Origin: Populus alba | Lineage: Eukaryota; Streptophyta; Magnoliopsida; Malpighiales; Salicaceae | Length of the DNA: 64,000 bases | Direction of reading: 5' to 3' | Assembly: GCF_005239225.2 (NCBI RefSeq) | Contig: NC_133297.1 | Coordinates: forward strand, 2,736,392-2,800,391 | In this document: in pieces, positions 11,052-22,804 of the stretch | Numbering within the stretch: the first letter of the stretch is position 1 | Layout of the letters: the number at the start of each line of letters is the position of its first letter | Made by a program: the position numbers and the translations under genes | Notes under the pieces: model-generated | The model's database searches: none | Told to the model about the DNA's origin: nothing | Seen by the model: the letters and a program-made list of their open reading frames with translations, nothing else

Positions 11052-12029
11052 TAGTGTACTTGTTAGAATGATTTTTAAAAAAAAATATTCATCATTTGAA
11101 AAATAAATAAATAAATGATGATATCATTTTGATCAAAAAAATTATAAAAAAAATATTTCAAACTAACTTAATGATGTCAATAAAATTATGGATATCTCAT
11201 CGGTTCAGCTAAATTTAACCATTGAACTTTTAATTCAAAAACAAGATAATAATTAAAAATTTAAAAAAAAAATCACCTCTGTTACTTCAAAAATTACTTA
11301 CAGTCTCACCATAAATTGTAAATTTCTCCTTCCATCCTCCCGAAATAAAAAATCTATGTCGTACGCTAGATCTCTTTATCATTCCTTACACAATATGGAG
11401 ATCGGCCTTCTGCAAGAAAATCATTGTCATGCCATGAAAACCAACAAACAAAAATCTGGTCATGCGGGTTGTAATTAAAAAAAAAATGCAGGTACAATTA
11501 CAGGGACTTGGCAAAAATTAGATATACAATAATTTATCATCTTAAATAAATTTAAACTTTTAATTTTGAAATCCAATCAATATAATCAAAAACTTTTTGA
11601 CAACAAAAGCGAGTTCTACATACCCAATACAAACAACGAAGAAAATTTATATGATAGTATTAATAGATAGACCTAAATGACAAGAAAAAAATTTGTGTCA
11701 CTTATAAAAAAAATCAAATTAATTATTTTTTAATGTTTTTTATAATTTTATAGTGCTGATATAAAATTATATAAAAAAAATTAATACATTTTTAAATAAA
11801 AATAAATAGTCTTAAAAAGCATTTTACACCACAAAAATTACAATAAAACAGGTTAAATTAAAAGTCTATGAGGTCAGGATTGGATTTGAGCTTTATGTGG
11901 TGGCATCTGGAGCAATTTTACAGCTGAAAAAGGCAAGTCTTTAATTTTGAGTTCATATATAATTTTCCATACAAGGAGGGTAATTACATACTAGTCAAGA
12001 ATCTTAATCATCATAATACAGCTACTCAT

Positions 12030-12240
12030 AATAGCATGACTATTTTTATATTTTAAAAAGAATTTAAATTTTTTTATTTTTTATTAACTCTAAATTAATA
12101 TGTTTTTAATGTTTTCAAATCATTTTGATATGCTAATGTCAAAAAAAAAAATTTTAATAAAAAATATCTTTGACATATATTTTAGCATGAAAAATTATTT
12201 GAAAAGCAACCGCAACGACATTCTCAAAAACTTACATCTC
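12030..12240. mobile_element. Degenerate MITE shared by both units
   Basis: AT-rich stretch with the internal signature of the local MITE family: a TTTTCAAATCATTTTGATATGC-like block, then GCATGAAAAATTATTTGAAAAGCAACCGCAA. A counterpart is at about 26,730-26,945. The terminal repeats are eroded, so the boundaries are approximate. Confidence 0.5.
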
Positions 12241-12448
12241 CTTATCAACTTCCTATATATATTTTTAGAAAATCTCCAGAGCAGCACCTAGAAGCTGAAC
12301 GGTGTATTACCAACCTAAAAACCCAAGGATTGTTGGAGACAAATACTTCTCTTTCAACCATCTTCTCGCAGCATGTTGTCTGCATCCCTGTTGATGCAGT
12401 CTTACTGTTTTCTACAGTAACAGATGGTTGTCGGAACTCAAATCTTAA

Positions 12449-12648
12449 AAGTGTGTTTGGGAGTGTGGTTGTTGTCGATTTTCAAAGTGTTTTTCACTCA
12501 GAAAAGTATGCCAATAATTTTTTTTTATTTTTTAAAAATTATTTTTGAGATCAGCACATCAAAAACATATTAATTCAAAGCAAAAAAAAAATTAAAAATT
12601 TTTAAATTTTTTCAAAAGCGCTTTTGAAAAGAACTCTCAAACACCCTC
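12449..12648. mobile_element. Tourist/Harbinger-type MITE, only in unit A
   Basis: A 200-bp insertion with ends AAGTGTGTTTGG...CAAACACCCTC, flanked by TAA on both sides (12,446-12,448 and 12,649-12,651). Unit B has the empty site CAAATCTTAAGAGTAAAC at about 27,155. The 3-bp TAA target repeat and GTGTTTGG ends fit the PIF/Harbinger Tourist class. Confidence 0.88.
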
Positions 12649-13312
12649 TAAGAGTAAACGTTGTGGCTACACCAGCTACCTATACGGTCAAGCTAGGCTT
12701 CTCCCTGAATTCCCTCTTGGTTGTTTCTCTATATTTAGCTATAACCTGCTATGTATATGAGTTTATTATTGAAGAATCTGACCGGTGATTTACTAATAGT
12801 TACTTATTAGAGGCTAAGCATATTGACACAATATTTAACATGATTCGGCAAATCATCTATATCCACGGGAGAAGTCATTTTTATATAAAAAGAGAACAAG
12901 ATTTTACAACAATAGAGGAGGAGGAATGATTCACTCTACTCTACTCTTATCACTCATATTCTCTCTTAGCAGTGCTGCAATGGTATATGGCATTAATGGT
13001 GAAACAACTTAGCCATAGATTATGGCATTAATGGTGACAGCACATGGATTATATTATTTTTGTCAATGGTTGGTATAACTATTATTATAGTTTTTTAACA
13101 ATAACAACTCTACTTTTTAAGATAAATTGTAAAGGCTCTGCATATTAATTGCAACAATCCTCGCAATTATAAACCCTCGTTACACAGACATCTCCTGTGT
13201 ATTCTTTTAAGCCTAAAAGATAGCACCCCTTTTGCCTCTCCTTCTCGTCTAAACAACAACTCCTCAACGTACCAAAAACATAAACAATTTCAAAATTCAA
13301 CGACGTAGGGAA

Positions 13313-13681
13313 AATACTATATGGTGTTCTTTGTTTGCAGCATTTTAATTGCTAATTCAAAATGGCAAGAGTAAGACACACAGCAAGCTAGTTGGATAGG
13401 ACGAGGTCCTTGATTTCCCATCAAGGTCTTCCAATTTTTCGAAATTGGAGACGATTCAAGAAGGGAGCTAGTGTTAAAGATTATGAGGACCAGAATAGTG
13501 ATGATTAACATTTTCTTTTGCCCTTTTCCTGTTAGAGTTTTTGAAGATGGCATGAAGAGGATGATCAGATGTTGGTGTCAAGGATGCTCCATAACTTACA
13601 TGTTTGATGCAGCATTCATTTTGCTTGAATGTTCTATTGCATGTCTACGTACAGAAGTGGGAATTGATCCCTGGATTTCAC
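13313..13681. other. Unidentified block conserved between the two units
   Basis: About 370 bp almost identical to 27,950-28,313 although most of the spacer around it has drifted. GC content is higher than in the spacer. A forward reading includes VFEDGMKRMIRCWCQGCS after a possible acceptor (TGTTAG at about 13,530), but I recognise no family. It could be a gene or exon remnant, or flanking regulatory DNA. Confidence 0.5.
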
Positions 13682-14418
13682 AAGGAAATCACTCGGAAGA
13701 ATTCCTGACTTCTTCCCCACAGCGCCTATGGATTATGGTCGATTCCTAGTCCTTTCCTTGGGGACTGGGACTGCAAAATCTGAAGAAAAGTATGATGCAG
13801 ATGAAGCAGCCAAGTGGGGTATCTTGGGATGGTTGACTAGTGACAATTCTACTCCGTTAGTGGATGTGTTTACAGAAGCTAGTGGCGACATGGTTGATCT
13901 TCATATTTCCACTGTTTTCCAAGCCTTGCACTGTGAGGAAAATTATCTTCGAATTCAGGTGTATATCACGCTCATGTGGTTATTCAAGATACGAAATTAT
14001 ATTCTCCCACGAAATAATTAAAACTAAAAACTAGAAAACGAAGAAACCTGACAATCAGATATGTGTGAAATGCAGGATGACACGCTGACCGGAACACTTT
14101 CGTCCGTGGATGTTGCCACGAAAGAGAATTTGGAGAATCTTGTGAAAGTGGGTGAGGAATTGTTGAAAAAACCAGTATCAAGGGTGGATTTAGGCACTGG
14201 AGTCTTTACACCTGTTGATAAGATGACAAATGAAGAGGCTCTCATAAAGTATATATCTCCTCAAGTCTATATATTATAGTGATTGATTTCTATGGCATCT
14301 TATTTCATCTTGCTGATTTTTTTTTGTTTGACTGTATAGGATGGCTAAATTACTGTCAAGGGAGAAGCATCTTCGTGATTCTAGGTCACCAGTCGGAAAA
14401 GTTGCTACTTCGAAGTGA
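13676..14418 (+). pseudogene. Patatin-like 3' fragment (exons 5-7)
   Basis: Homology to the patatin genes begins inside exon 5 at the AAATCACTCGG codons and runs through exon 5 (to 13,958), exon 6 (14,076-14,248) and exon 7 (14,340-14,418) into the 3' flank to about 14,630. Exons 1-4, with both the oxyanion loop and the nucleophile serine, are missing. A one-base T insertion at about 13,706 shifts the frame near the start. Residues [24 protein letters not shown] and GEELL match copy 2 rather than copy 1, so it derives from a copy-2-like gene. It cannot encode an active lipase. Confidence 0.93.
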
Positions 14419-16341
14419 ATATGATTCGTACACTAGATTGTCCAGAAAATTAATTAGAAGCAAATTAATAAATTTGGAAGAAACACTAAGGAGATTATCT
14501 GCATTATGTAATTCTGCTGTTTTTTTTTTTTTTATTGTTACAATAAATGAATAATATGTAATCTTCTTGTTTGCTCATCTTCTTATAATTTTGTTTACCT
14601 TTTGTTCTTCTTGCCTTGTGGTCTGACAACTCAACCTGTTTATCGTTGTTTTGGCTATACATACCTAGTTATTCTTTCTGAGCTTAGATATGATCATATC
14701 CATTGATTCTTACATAGAATCTTTGTCGAAATTAGATGGTTCAATTTGCTGTTTCCTAGTTTTTCCTTAGCAAGACCATGTAGATATTGTCCACGTATTT
14801 TTTCCGACAATGCTTCGATTACCTTTCACACATAAGGAAATAACGAGCAGCTACCCGAAAGATAAAAGAAAACGAACGAAAGTGTCAACTATCCAAAAGA
14901 TAAAATAACACATATTTCACCCATACATTGTTTCTCCGAATTGGATAGCCAGAGAAACGAATTTTACCTGGGTTGTGGAAAGATCTTCGGACATTGGTTC
15001 AGGCAAAAATCCTTGATGTCTTTGGCAGCATATATACAAGTGAAAGAGAGATCGCAAAGACCCTGCAGGGAGAAAATTAAATTAAATTGTTTTCTTGAGA
15101 AAAGGGATAGATCGAAATATAAGTATAATAAATGTAAGAAAGACTTGCAGGTGAGACTTCACGTGAATTGTAGGTTTAGAAGAAGTAGCTAGGTGAAGTA
15201 ATCACGAGAGGAAGGAACAAAATGCAATTGACTTTGGATCGATCGATTGAAAGCATCTTTTAGGCATGGTGTTGTGTATGTAGGGACGCAAACAAAATGA
15301 AGCAAGGAAGTCGACGGCATCATTGAGAAGTAAACCTTATTGGAGGCTAAAACGGATGGCAATGTAATGAAAAGTTGCAATGATCAATTTAATAATCAGA
15401 GTCGATTTCATCAGCAGCAATATAAAATGCTCTTTAATTAAAATTTAATATTAATCCATGCGTAGTTAGTATCGGCGATGAGAAATAAGTGCAGCAGCCA
15501 TCGAACACATAACCAAGTGGAAACGAAACTGATCCCATCACTGTGGAAATTTGACCACACCCCAATTTTTTTTCAAGGCTGTAAAGATGATTTTGAGGTG
15601 TTTTCTATCGGAAAAGGCCAGAAATAAATAAATATTCGAGTTATGAACGGCTCACATCACCACTTATGATTTCTTATGATCTTTCTACGCTGTCCAGAAC
15701 CAAATCCTGATCTAATTGAATTGATTTTTAAGTAACAGATTTGATTTGAAAGAATTATTTTATTTAGAATGAAATGTATGTATGGTAGAATTACAAATCA
15801 CTTGTTCTTATCTTCCCATATTTATTATGCAAAAAGGTTAGAAGCATAAAGGTTTTCGTTAGAAATATAAAGTGATATAAAAAAATAAGAATAACTTTGA
15901 TTATATTATTTCAGATGATTAGTGAGCAGTAATATTCATTGGCAGTGATCATAACCAATCTGAGAAAATGACGAGTAAATAACGAGGAAATTTATTAAGC
16001 AAAAAAAGTTCAAAATAATTCCTAAGCATAAAGGTTTTCATCAGGAATATCGCACGTGTACAATATCGTGGTAAACGTCTACCAATAATGGAAAATATAA
16101 AAGTCTTTTTTTAACCATTTTTAGAACACTTGCATCTTCTTTTCAGTGCTATTATTTTTTTATTTTTTTTGTATTGTTTGAAAAGTGAAAAAATATAAAT
16201 TAGAAAATAACTTAAAAATAAATTATAACACGGAATATGAAGCAAGTTATATATAAAATATAGAATAACTTTAATGATAATTTTTTAAAATTGTTAGTGA
16301 GTAGTTGTATTTAGTATCAGTCACTCACTTAAGGAGCAAAG

Positions 16342-16346
<5 letters not shown>

Positions 16347-16381
<35 letters not shown>
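16347..16381. repeat. Poly(A) run
   Basis: Thirty-five consecutive A residues. It may be the tail of an old retroposed sequence or simple-sequence expansion; no retroposon body is recognisable upstream. Confidence 0.9.
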
Positions 16382-16384
<3 letters not shown>

Positions 16385-17558
16385 AATCCATTCACTTTAA
16401 AAATTAAAACTTTGTTTTTTTTTTTTCTTACAATAAAAATGAGAGTTATATATAAAGCAACCCCATCAATTAATAGATGGAGGATAAAAGAGAAAGAAGA
16501 ATACAATGGTGAAGCAAAAAGGACAGCAAACAAAGTTAAAACTTTGTTGAATTCTTTAATAAAGTACATTAACATTATTTAAATATATTGCAAATACGTA
16601 AAAAATTGATTTAAAAAAACCTTTGAATAATATTTTTGAAGAAACCCATAACCTTCTAAAAGCTCGTAATTATATCAAATTTAACTTTTAATATTTTACA
16701 AATTATATTCAAACCTATTTAATTGTTTTGGACTCGAGCAAGTTAGATTTATTAGATTTATCCTGTCAACTAAATATTTTGTGGTTATTATAGATATCCC
16801 TAGATTAAGTTTATATTGCAAATTATAATGAATTCATATTTAGAAACGGATCTACATCATGTACTGCAAGTGTCATTACACCCTTAATGTTAGGTCTAAT
16901 TTGCACACCTTGCGCGACTATTAAACTTAATCCATAAACAATCAAATATAAAGATAAAAGAAGTATAGGACATACGGGTCAGGTCAGATCGGGTTGACTG
17001 AGTGTCAAAAATCCCAAATCACGCCACCTAACCCATTATATCCATTTCTATGTTTTAGATTTCTTATAGTATTTCAAACAAAGGATGAAACAATTATCAA
17101 TTCTAAATCTTAAAACTAATCTCAAATCATGCAAATGATGATGAAATGTATCCAAACAATATTAAGTTTAGAATGGAGTACTCAATAAATACTAAATTAA
17201 TTAAAAAAAAATTATATTCACATAATCAAATATCTCCTCCAAGGTGTTGCCTCCTCTCTATTATAATTGAGTTTATATAACTTTAGTATATCCTTTAAAG
17301 ACATGGAACTCATTTTCCTTATCGGCTTGGTATTTTTGCTTAGGTTGTGGGCTGATTTCAAAGGAGTAAACTTGTGAATTACAAATTCTCAATTTCTAGA
17401 AAAATTGTAGCTCTTCCAATTCATCTTTCCAACTCATATGGTATTGCATTTTTATAACATTTAGAATTTCATGTATTGACCAAAAACCAAGATAGTGTTG
17501 GCTTCAACTTAAATTATTTTTATTTTTATCACTGGTGGGTCATGAATATTACCACTTG

Positions 17559-17606
17559 TCTCTCTCTCTCTCTCTCTCTCTCCTCCCTCCCTCCCTCCCT
17601 CTCCCC
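17559..17606. repeat. (TC)n then (CTCC)n simple repeat
   Basis: About 24 bp of TC dinucleotides followed by CTCC/CCCT tetranucleotides. A polypyrimidine tract with no nearby gene. Confidence 0.95.
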
Positions 17607-18027
17607 TTCCTTCAAAGTGAGCTGCATTAAATATTTAATAGGATGTAACTAAGTTTAAGCACCACAAAATTCAAGTTTATCTTGATAATAGCAGCCTTTA
17701 ATTTTCTAAAGATAAATTACAAGAATCTTATTAAAATATTTAAAAAAATCTTACTTCGGACACAAACTAATTACATTTGAATTAAAGATTTTCCTGTCTG
17801 ATTTCAAATTCAAAAGTCTTGAATGTTCATGCAGGTCAGCAGATGTTTTATTCCTTGCAAAACTCTCCCCTTTGTTTCAATATTTCCCAGTAATCTCTTC
17901 TTATTTGGTCTCTGTTAACATTATCATCTATTTAATTAATTAATAAAAGAAATAAACAACACGTAACCACATAATACAAAACCATTTTGCAAAAAAGATG
18001 AGACGATGTTGCTTAAGTCCCATAGAC

Positions 18028-19183
18028 GGCCAGAAGATTTGATTTGAGAAATTGCCAAGGACTTGATATCCTCGCGTTCTTATCTTCAAGATCTCAAAGT
18101 CTGTCCTTCTGTATGGCTGCTGGGAACGATACCTTGACCTCTAATAGTCATATTTTTTTTAAGGTAATCGGTAAATATTATTGATGAAAAAATAGCCATT
18201 TAGAGGATGAACAGGAAAGAAAAACAAAGGGATTTCAAATAAAACAATAGCATAGAAGAAGGAAAAGTAAATATTTACATAAGTTAACAATCTATCTAAG
18301 AACATCAGCAAACATGAATCTAGCAGATCATTACCCGTGTAATAAAAATTTTCTTCATAGCTCTTTAACCAAGTTGATATTCAACATGATTTTCTATTAC
18401 AAAATAATATAAATTATATTTTAGGTCTTCATTTAACAACTTAAATTATTAGGTTGAGATAATTCTTTAATATGATATCAGAACCTTATTAATCAAGTGG
18501 TAACGAATTTGAATCTCACTAATCTCATTCTATTTGATAAAAAATTAAGCACATTGTAATATGTGCTCGTACAAATTTCAAGTTGAAAAAGCTTTTACTT
18601 GAGTGAGTTAAAGAATAATATAAATCATACATAAAAACCTCATAATTTAATCGTTTTAGCTATTGAGTTGAGATTATCATTTTATTGACTAAGAAATTAC
18701 AAGTTCAAATCCTACCACTCCCATTCTATTTAATAAAAATTAAATACAAAATAATATTAATATATATATAAATTTCAAGCCAAAAAAACATTTACTTACA
18801 AAATATATTAAAAAAATAATATAAATTATATATTGAAAACTCATATAATAATTCTTCAAGCAAACACCCCCACCCCCAATATATAATTTATCATTCTGTT
18901 TCGAAGAAACTAACAAGTTCAAGGATAACCCATTTTCCAAGGCATGTATTGTCGTTGAAAAAACAATTACGAAAACTATATTTTCATGCTATTCCTCATA
19001 GATTATTCAATCTTCTTTCAATTAAAAATGAAGAAAAGGGTTTTTTTTCTTTGTTTTTATCTTTAGCTATAATGACGAAACTTCGGTTGCAAAATTTTCC
19101 AAACACATGTTTCTTCAAATTTCATGTTTATTGTGGATTATCACCTCGAAAATGTTTCCTTTTGAAAATAATACACACACGCA

Positions 19184-19219
<36 letters not shown>

Positions 19220-20250
19220 TCCATGACTTTTTCAATCATGAAAGCAACTAGAGTGGCTTATTTGTAATTGATTTGTTAACAAGGTTTTGAATTAATTTAT
19301 TTCACTGTGTGGAAGAAAACCGACCATTCCCCATTCAGCAGATTTGATTTGAGAAATTGCCAAGGACTTGATATCCTCGCGTTCTTATCTTCAAGTTCTC
19401 AAAGTCTGTCCTTCTGTATGGCTGCTGGGAACGATACCTTGACCTCTAATAGTCATATTTTTTTAAGGTAAATATTATTGATGAAAAACTAGCCATTTAG
19501 AGGATGAACAGGAAAGAAAAACAAAGGGATTTCAAATAAAAACAATAGCATAGAAGAAGGAAAAGTAAAAATTTACATAAGCGAACAATCAATCTCAGAC
19601 CATCAGCAAACATGAATCTAGCAGATCATTACCATAAAAGAAGATATCATGTTTTTATCTTGAATCTGCCATTCATCAATGTTGGCAATTGAAACAGTAA
19701 CTGATTTAATTTATAGTATCTGGAACAGACCAAAGGGCCCCCCACCTCTAATTGTCATTTATCATTTTGTTTCGAAGAAACTAACAAGTTAAAGGATATT
19801 CTACGAACCGAACATTATTCTACTGCAGTCATTAATATGTGGTATACCAGTCTACGACATTCATTTTCCAAGGCATTTTGGTCGTTGAAACAAAAATTAC
19901 GAAAACTATATATGGTTTTCATACTATTCTTCATAGATTATTCAATCTTCTTTCAATTAAAAATGAAGAAAAGGTTTTTTTTTCCTTTGTTTTTATCTTT
20001 AGCTATAATGACGAAACTTCGGTTACAAAATTTCCCAAACACATGTTTCTTCAAATTTCATGTTTATTGTGGATTATCACCTCGAAAATGTTTCCTTTTG
20101 AAAATAATACACACACGCATGCATATATATATATATATAGAAAACGAAGACTTTTTCAATCATGAAAGCAACTAGAGTGGCTTATTTGTAATTGACTGCT
20201 TTTTCGTGGCATACAAGACTTGTTAACAAGGTTTTGAATTAATTTATTTC
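18028..20250 (+). repeat. Local tandem duplication (two copies of about 1 kb)
   Basis: Copy 1 (18,028-19,337) and copy 2 (19,338-20,250) share the start GATTTGATTTGAGAAATTGC, the GTATGGCTGCTGGGAACGAT block, the TTTCGAAGAAACTAACAAGT block and the end AAGCAACTAGAGTGGCTTAT. In copy 1 the middle (about 18,340-18,890) is occupied by TRIM-related sequence, while copy 2 retains a different middle (about 19,630-19,760). The join at about 19,335 lies between CCATTCCC and CATTCAGCAG. The short AT microsatellite near each end differs in length between copies. No real coding gene is evident; the ORFs of about 100 codons at each end contain AT-repeat translation. Confidence 0.88.
18397..18870 (+). mobile_element. 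Tandem TRIM: three terminal repeats, two interiors
   Basis: Three related terminal repeats (about 18,397-18,472, 18,607-18,680 and 18,801-18,870) each carry AATAATATAAAT. After the first is a PBS-like TGATATCAGAACC. Both interiors carry a remnant of the family's CAAGTGGT...TTTGAATCTCAC/TCAAATCCTACC segment. This LTR-interior-LTR-interior-LTR layout arises by unequal recombination. The third repeat and second interior are eroded. Confidence 0.6.
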
Positions 20251-20491
20251 GATGTGGTGGAAGAAAACCTACCATTCCCATTTCGTTGTCATCTTTGTTT
20301 GATTAATAAATTTGAAATCTTCAAATGTTCCCTCGTCCATAATTTTATGGTCCAACTTGAACCGCGTCAGCATAGTATCAGGATTCATTCAAAATTTGAC
20401 CCCATCCAGGAAAATTACACAAGGTCAAATTTGGGGGAGTAAAATCTTTCAACTTTATTGAAAATTCCATGCTTCATGAAGCACAGAAGTC

Positions 20492-20499
20492 TATAAATA
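20492..20499 (+). promoter_or_regulatory. TATA box of patatin-like gene copy 2
   Basis: TATAAATA in the same context as in copy 1, 152 bp before the ATG at 20,651. Proximal promoter and 5' leader are almost identical between copies, so basal expression is probably similar. Confidence 0.7.
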
Positions 20500-20650
20500 C
20501 CTCCACACTCCCTTTGGATTATTACAAGTTTCAAAACTTAATTAGATTTCAGCACTAGCTAGATACATCTCCCAAGGCTCTCAGAAAGTTTAAGCTAAAC
20601 ACCTCGAACTCTTCCGCTTCTAGGCTCTTGATCAGTACAATTACCTAGCA

Positions 20651-22804
20651 ATGCCTTTAAATTCCTCCTCAATCTCTCATATCGAGACTTTAAGATCACC
20701 CATTCAACCCCCAACTTTTGGAAACCAAATCACTGTTCTTAGCATCGATGGAGGTGGAATAAGAGGAATCATACCAGGAACTATCCTTGCCTTTTTAGAG
20801 TCCGAGCTTCAGGTAGTTTAGAAATCGGTCACTTTAAGGACGTATGTTGCATGTCAAATAGACCTGCAAGATCATGCATTTTCTTATACCTGTGCTAGCT
20901 CATGATGATATATAAAATAGAGTAGAATAAGAAATTACAGGGAACGATTCCATGGTCCACTTGAGGTCTTTGCCCACCTTCCACCGTACCGAGGCTGTTT
21001 GTTTTGTAGTTTTATGCTTTTGCTTTTGCCTTTTTATTAATAGTTTCATCAAAAGAATACATCACACTTGCATGCAGGATAATAGTTTATTTATATCGGG
21101 TATATAATTGTAATGTCTTTTTCCAGGTATAAAATAATCCGTAATTTCATCTCCCATCACTGACTAGTATGTTTTGCTATTCAAAATGTAGAAGCTGGAT
21201 GGTGCTGACGCAAGACTTGCAGACTACTTTGATGTGATTTCAGGCACCAGCACCGGTGGCCTCGTGACTGCTATGCTAGCTACCCCTAATGAGCAAAACC
21301 GCCCTTTGTTTGCCGCCAAAGACATTAATGACTTCTACCTTGAGAACTGCCCTAAAATCTTTCCCCAGGACGGGTAATAATCCCAGATATGAATGCCATA
21401 ATAAAGAGTTAAATATAGTATATCAAGTACTGCTTTAAAACCTTTTTTTTTTCCCTCATTCAAATGTGTAGATACTAACTGTACACTCTCTGGCAATAGG
21501 TCTCCATTGGCTTCTGCTGGAAAACTGATCAAGAGTTTGAGAGGACCAAAATACGATGGAAAATTTCTGCATAGCATTGTCAAGGAAAAATTGGGAGATA
21601 AACGCCTGCACCAGACCATGACAAACATTGTGATCCCAACTTTTGACATCAAGCGCCTTCAGCCAACAATCTTTTCAAGCTATCAGGTTCGTTATATATA
21701 CAAACACAACTCTTAAAATTCTATGTGTTCCTTGAGAAAAGAATCGTTTCACACTGCAAAATATATGTCCTTACAATACGTACCGCTTTATGCTTTAGGT
21801 GAAGAACAACCCATCCACGGATGCCCTTTTATCTGATATATGCATCGGGACTTCAGCTGCCCCAACCTACCTCCCTGCCCATTATTTTGAAACCAAGGAC
21901 CCATCAGGCAAAGTCAGAGAGTTCAATCTGATTGATGGTGGTGTGGCAGCAAATAATCCAGTATGTTTATCATTTATCTTCAGCTCTTGAACTTGCATAA
22001 CTCGTAACACATTGATGAATCCTATCATTGATTTCCTTTTGAATTTCCAGACTTTAGTTGCCGTGAGCGAAGTTTCCAAGGAAATCACTCGGAAGAATCC
22101 TGACTTCTTCCCCACAGCGCCTATGGATTATGGTCGATTCCTAGTCCTGTCCTTGGGGACTGGTACAGCAAAATCCGAAGAAAAGTATGATGCAGATGAA
22201 GCGGCCAAGTGGGGTATCTTGGGATGGTTGACTAGTGACAATTCTACTCCATTAGTGGATGTGTTTACAGAAGCTAGTGGCGACATGGTTGATCTTCATA
22301 TTTCCACTGTTTTCCAAGCCCTGCACTGTGAGGAAAATTATCTTCGAATTCAGGTATATATCACGCTCATGTGGTTATTCAAGATACGAAATTATATTCT
22401 CCCACGAAGTCATTAAAACTAAAAACTAGAAAAGAAAGAACCCTGACTATAAGATATGTGTGAAATGCAGGATGACACGCTGACCGGAACACTTTCGTCC
22501 GTGGATGTTGCCACGAAAGAGAATTTGGAGAATCTTGTGAAAGTCGGTGAGGAATTGTTGAAAAAACCAGTATCAAGGGTGGATTTAGGCACTGGAGTCT
22601 TTACACCTGTTGATAAGATGACAAATGAAGAGGCTCTCATAAAGTATATATCTGCTCAAGTCTATATATTATAGTGATTTCTATGGCATCTTATTTCATC
22701 TTGCTGATTTTTTTTTTGTTTGACTGTATAGGATGGCTAAATTACTGTCAAGGGAGAAGCATCTTCGTGATTCTAGGTCACCAGTTGGAAAAGTTGCTAC
22801 TTAA
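20651..22804 (+). CDS. Patatin-like phospholipase (lipid acyl hydrolase), copy 2
   Basis: Exons: 20,651-20,812, 21,192-21,373, 21,500-21,686, 21,799-21,960, 22,051-22,353, 22,471-22,643 and 22,732-22,804. Exon sizes match copy 1 except the last, and the protein is 413 aa. DGGGIRG, GTSTG and the DGG aspartate are all kept, so the catalytic dyad is intact. A 3-bp insertion in the last exon creates TAA directly after ...KVAT and removes the final Ser-Lys of copy 1. About 17 residues differ from copy 1, including A45G, D181N and F202L; none touch the dyad. Substrate range should be that of PLP2-type lipid acyl hydrolases. Confidence 0.95.

Larger units (their letters stand above)
1..13681 (+). 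repeat. Duplication unit A (patatin block, with later insertions)
   Basis: The whole stretch aligns collinearly with 20,436-28,313. It covers promoter, patatin gene, 3' flank, AT-rich spacer and a distal conserved block. Its left end lies outside the window. Three insertions are present here and missing from unit B: the chromovirus (2933-8149), a 0.94-kb DNA element (10,115-11,051) and a MITE (12,449-12,648). Homology to unit B stops at about 13,681, where the sequence switches into patatin exon 5. The two patatin proteins differ at roughly 17 of about 413 residues, so the duplication is fairly recent. This was read by eye, not from an alignment program. Confidence 0.9.
14631..18027. other. 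AT-rich intergenic DNA, no gene recognised
   Basis: Only short chance ORFs are present. Visible features are a 35-bp poly(A) run at 16,347-16,381 and a (TC)n/(CTCC)n tract at 17,559-17,606. Around 14,940-15,400 base composition is more mixed, but no family is recognisable. Confidence 0.7.

Noticed and set aside
18949..20175. ORFs of about 100 codons at 18,949-19,251 and 19,837-20,175 as a duplicated gene
   Set aside because: They run into (AT)n repeats giving Ile-Tyr runs, the copies are shifted in frame relative to each other, and no family matches.
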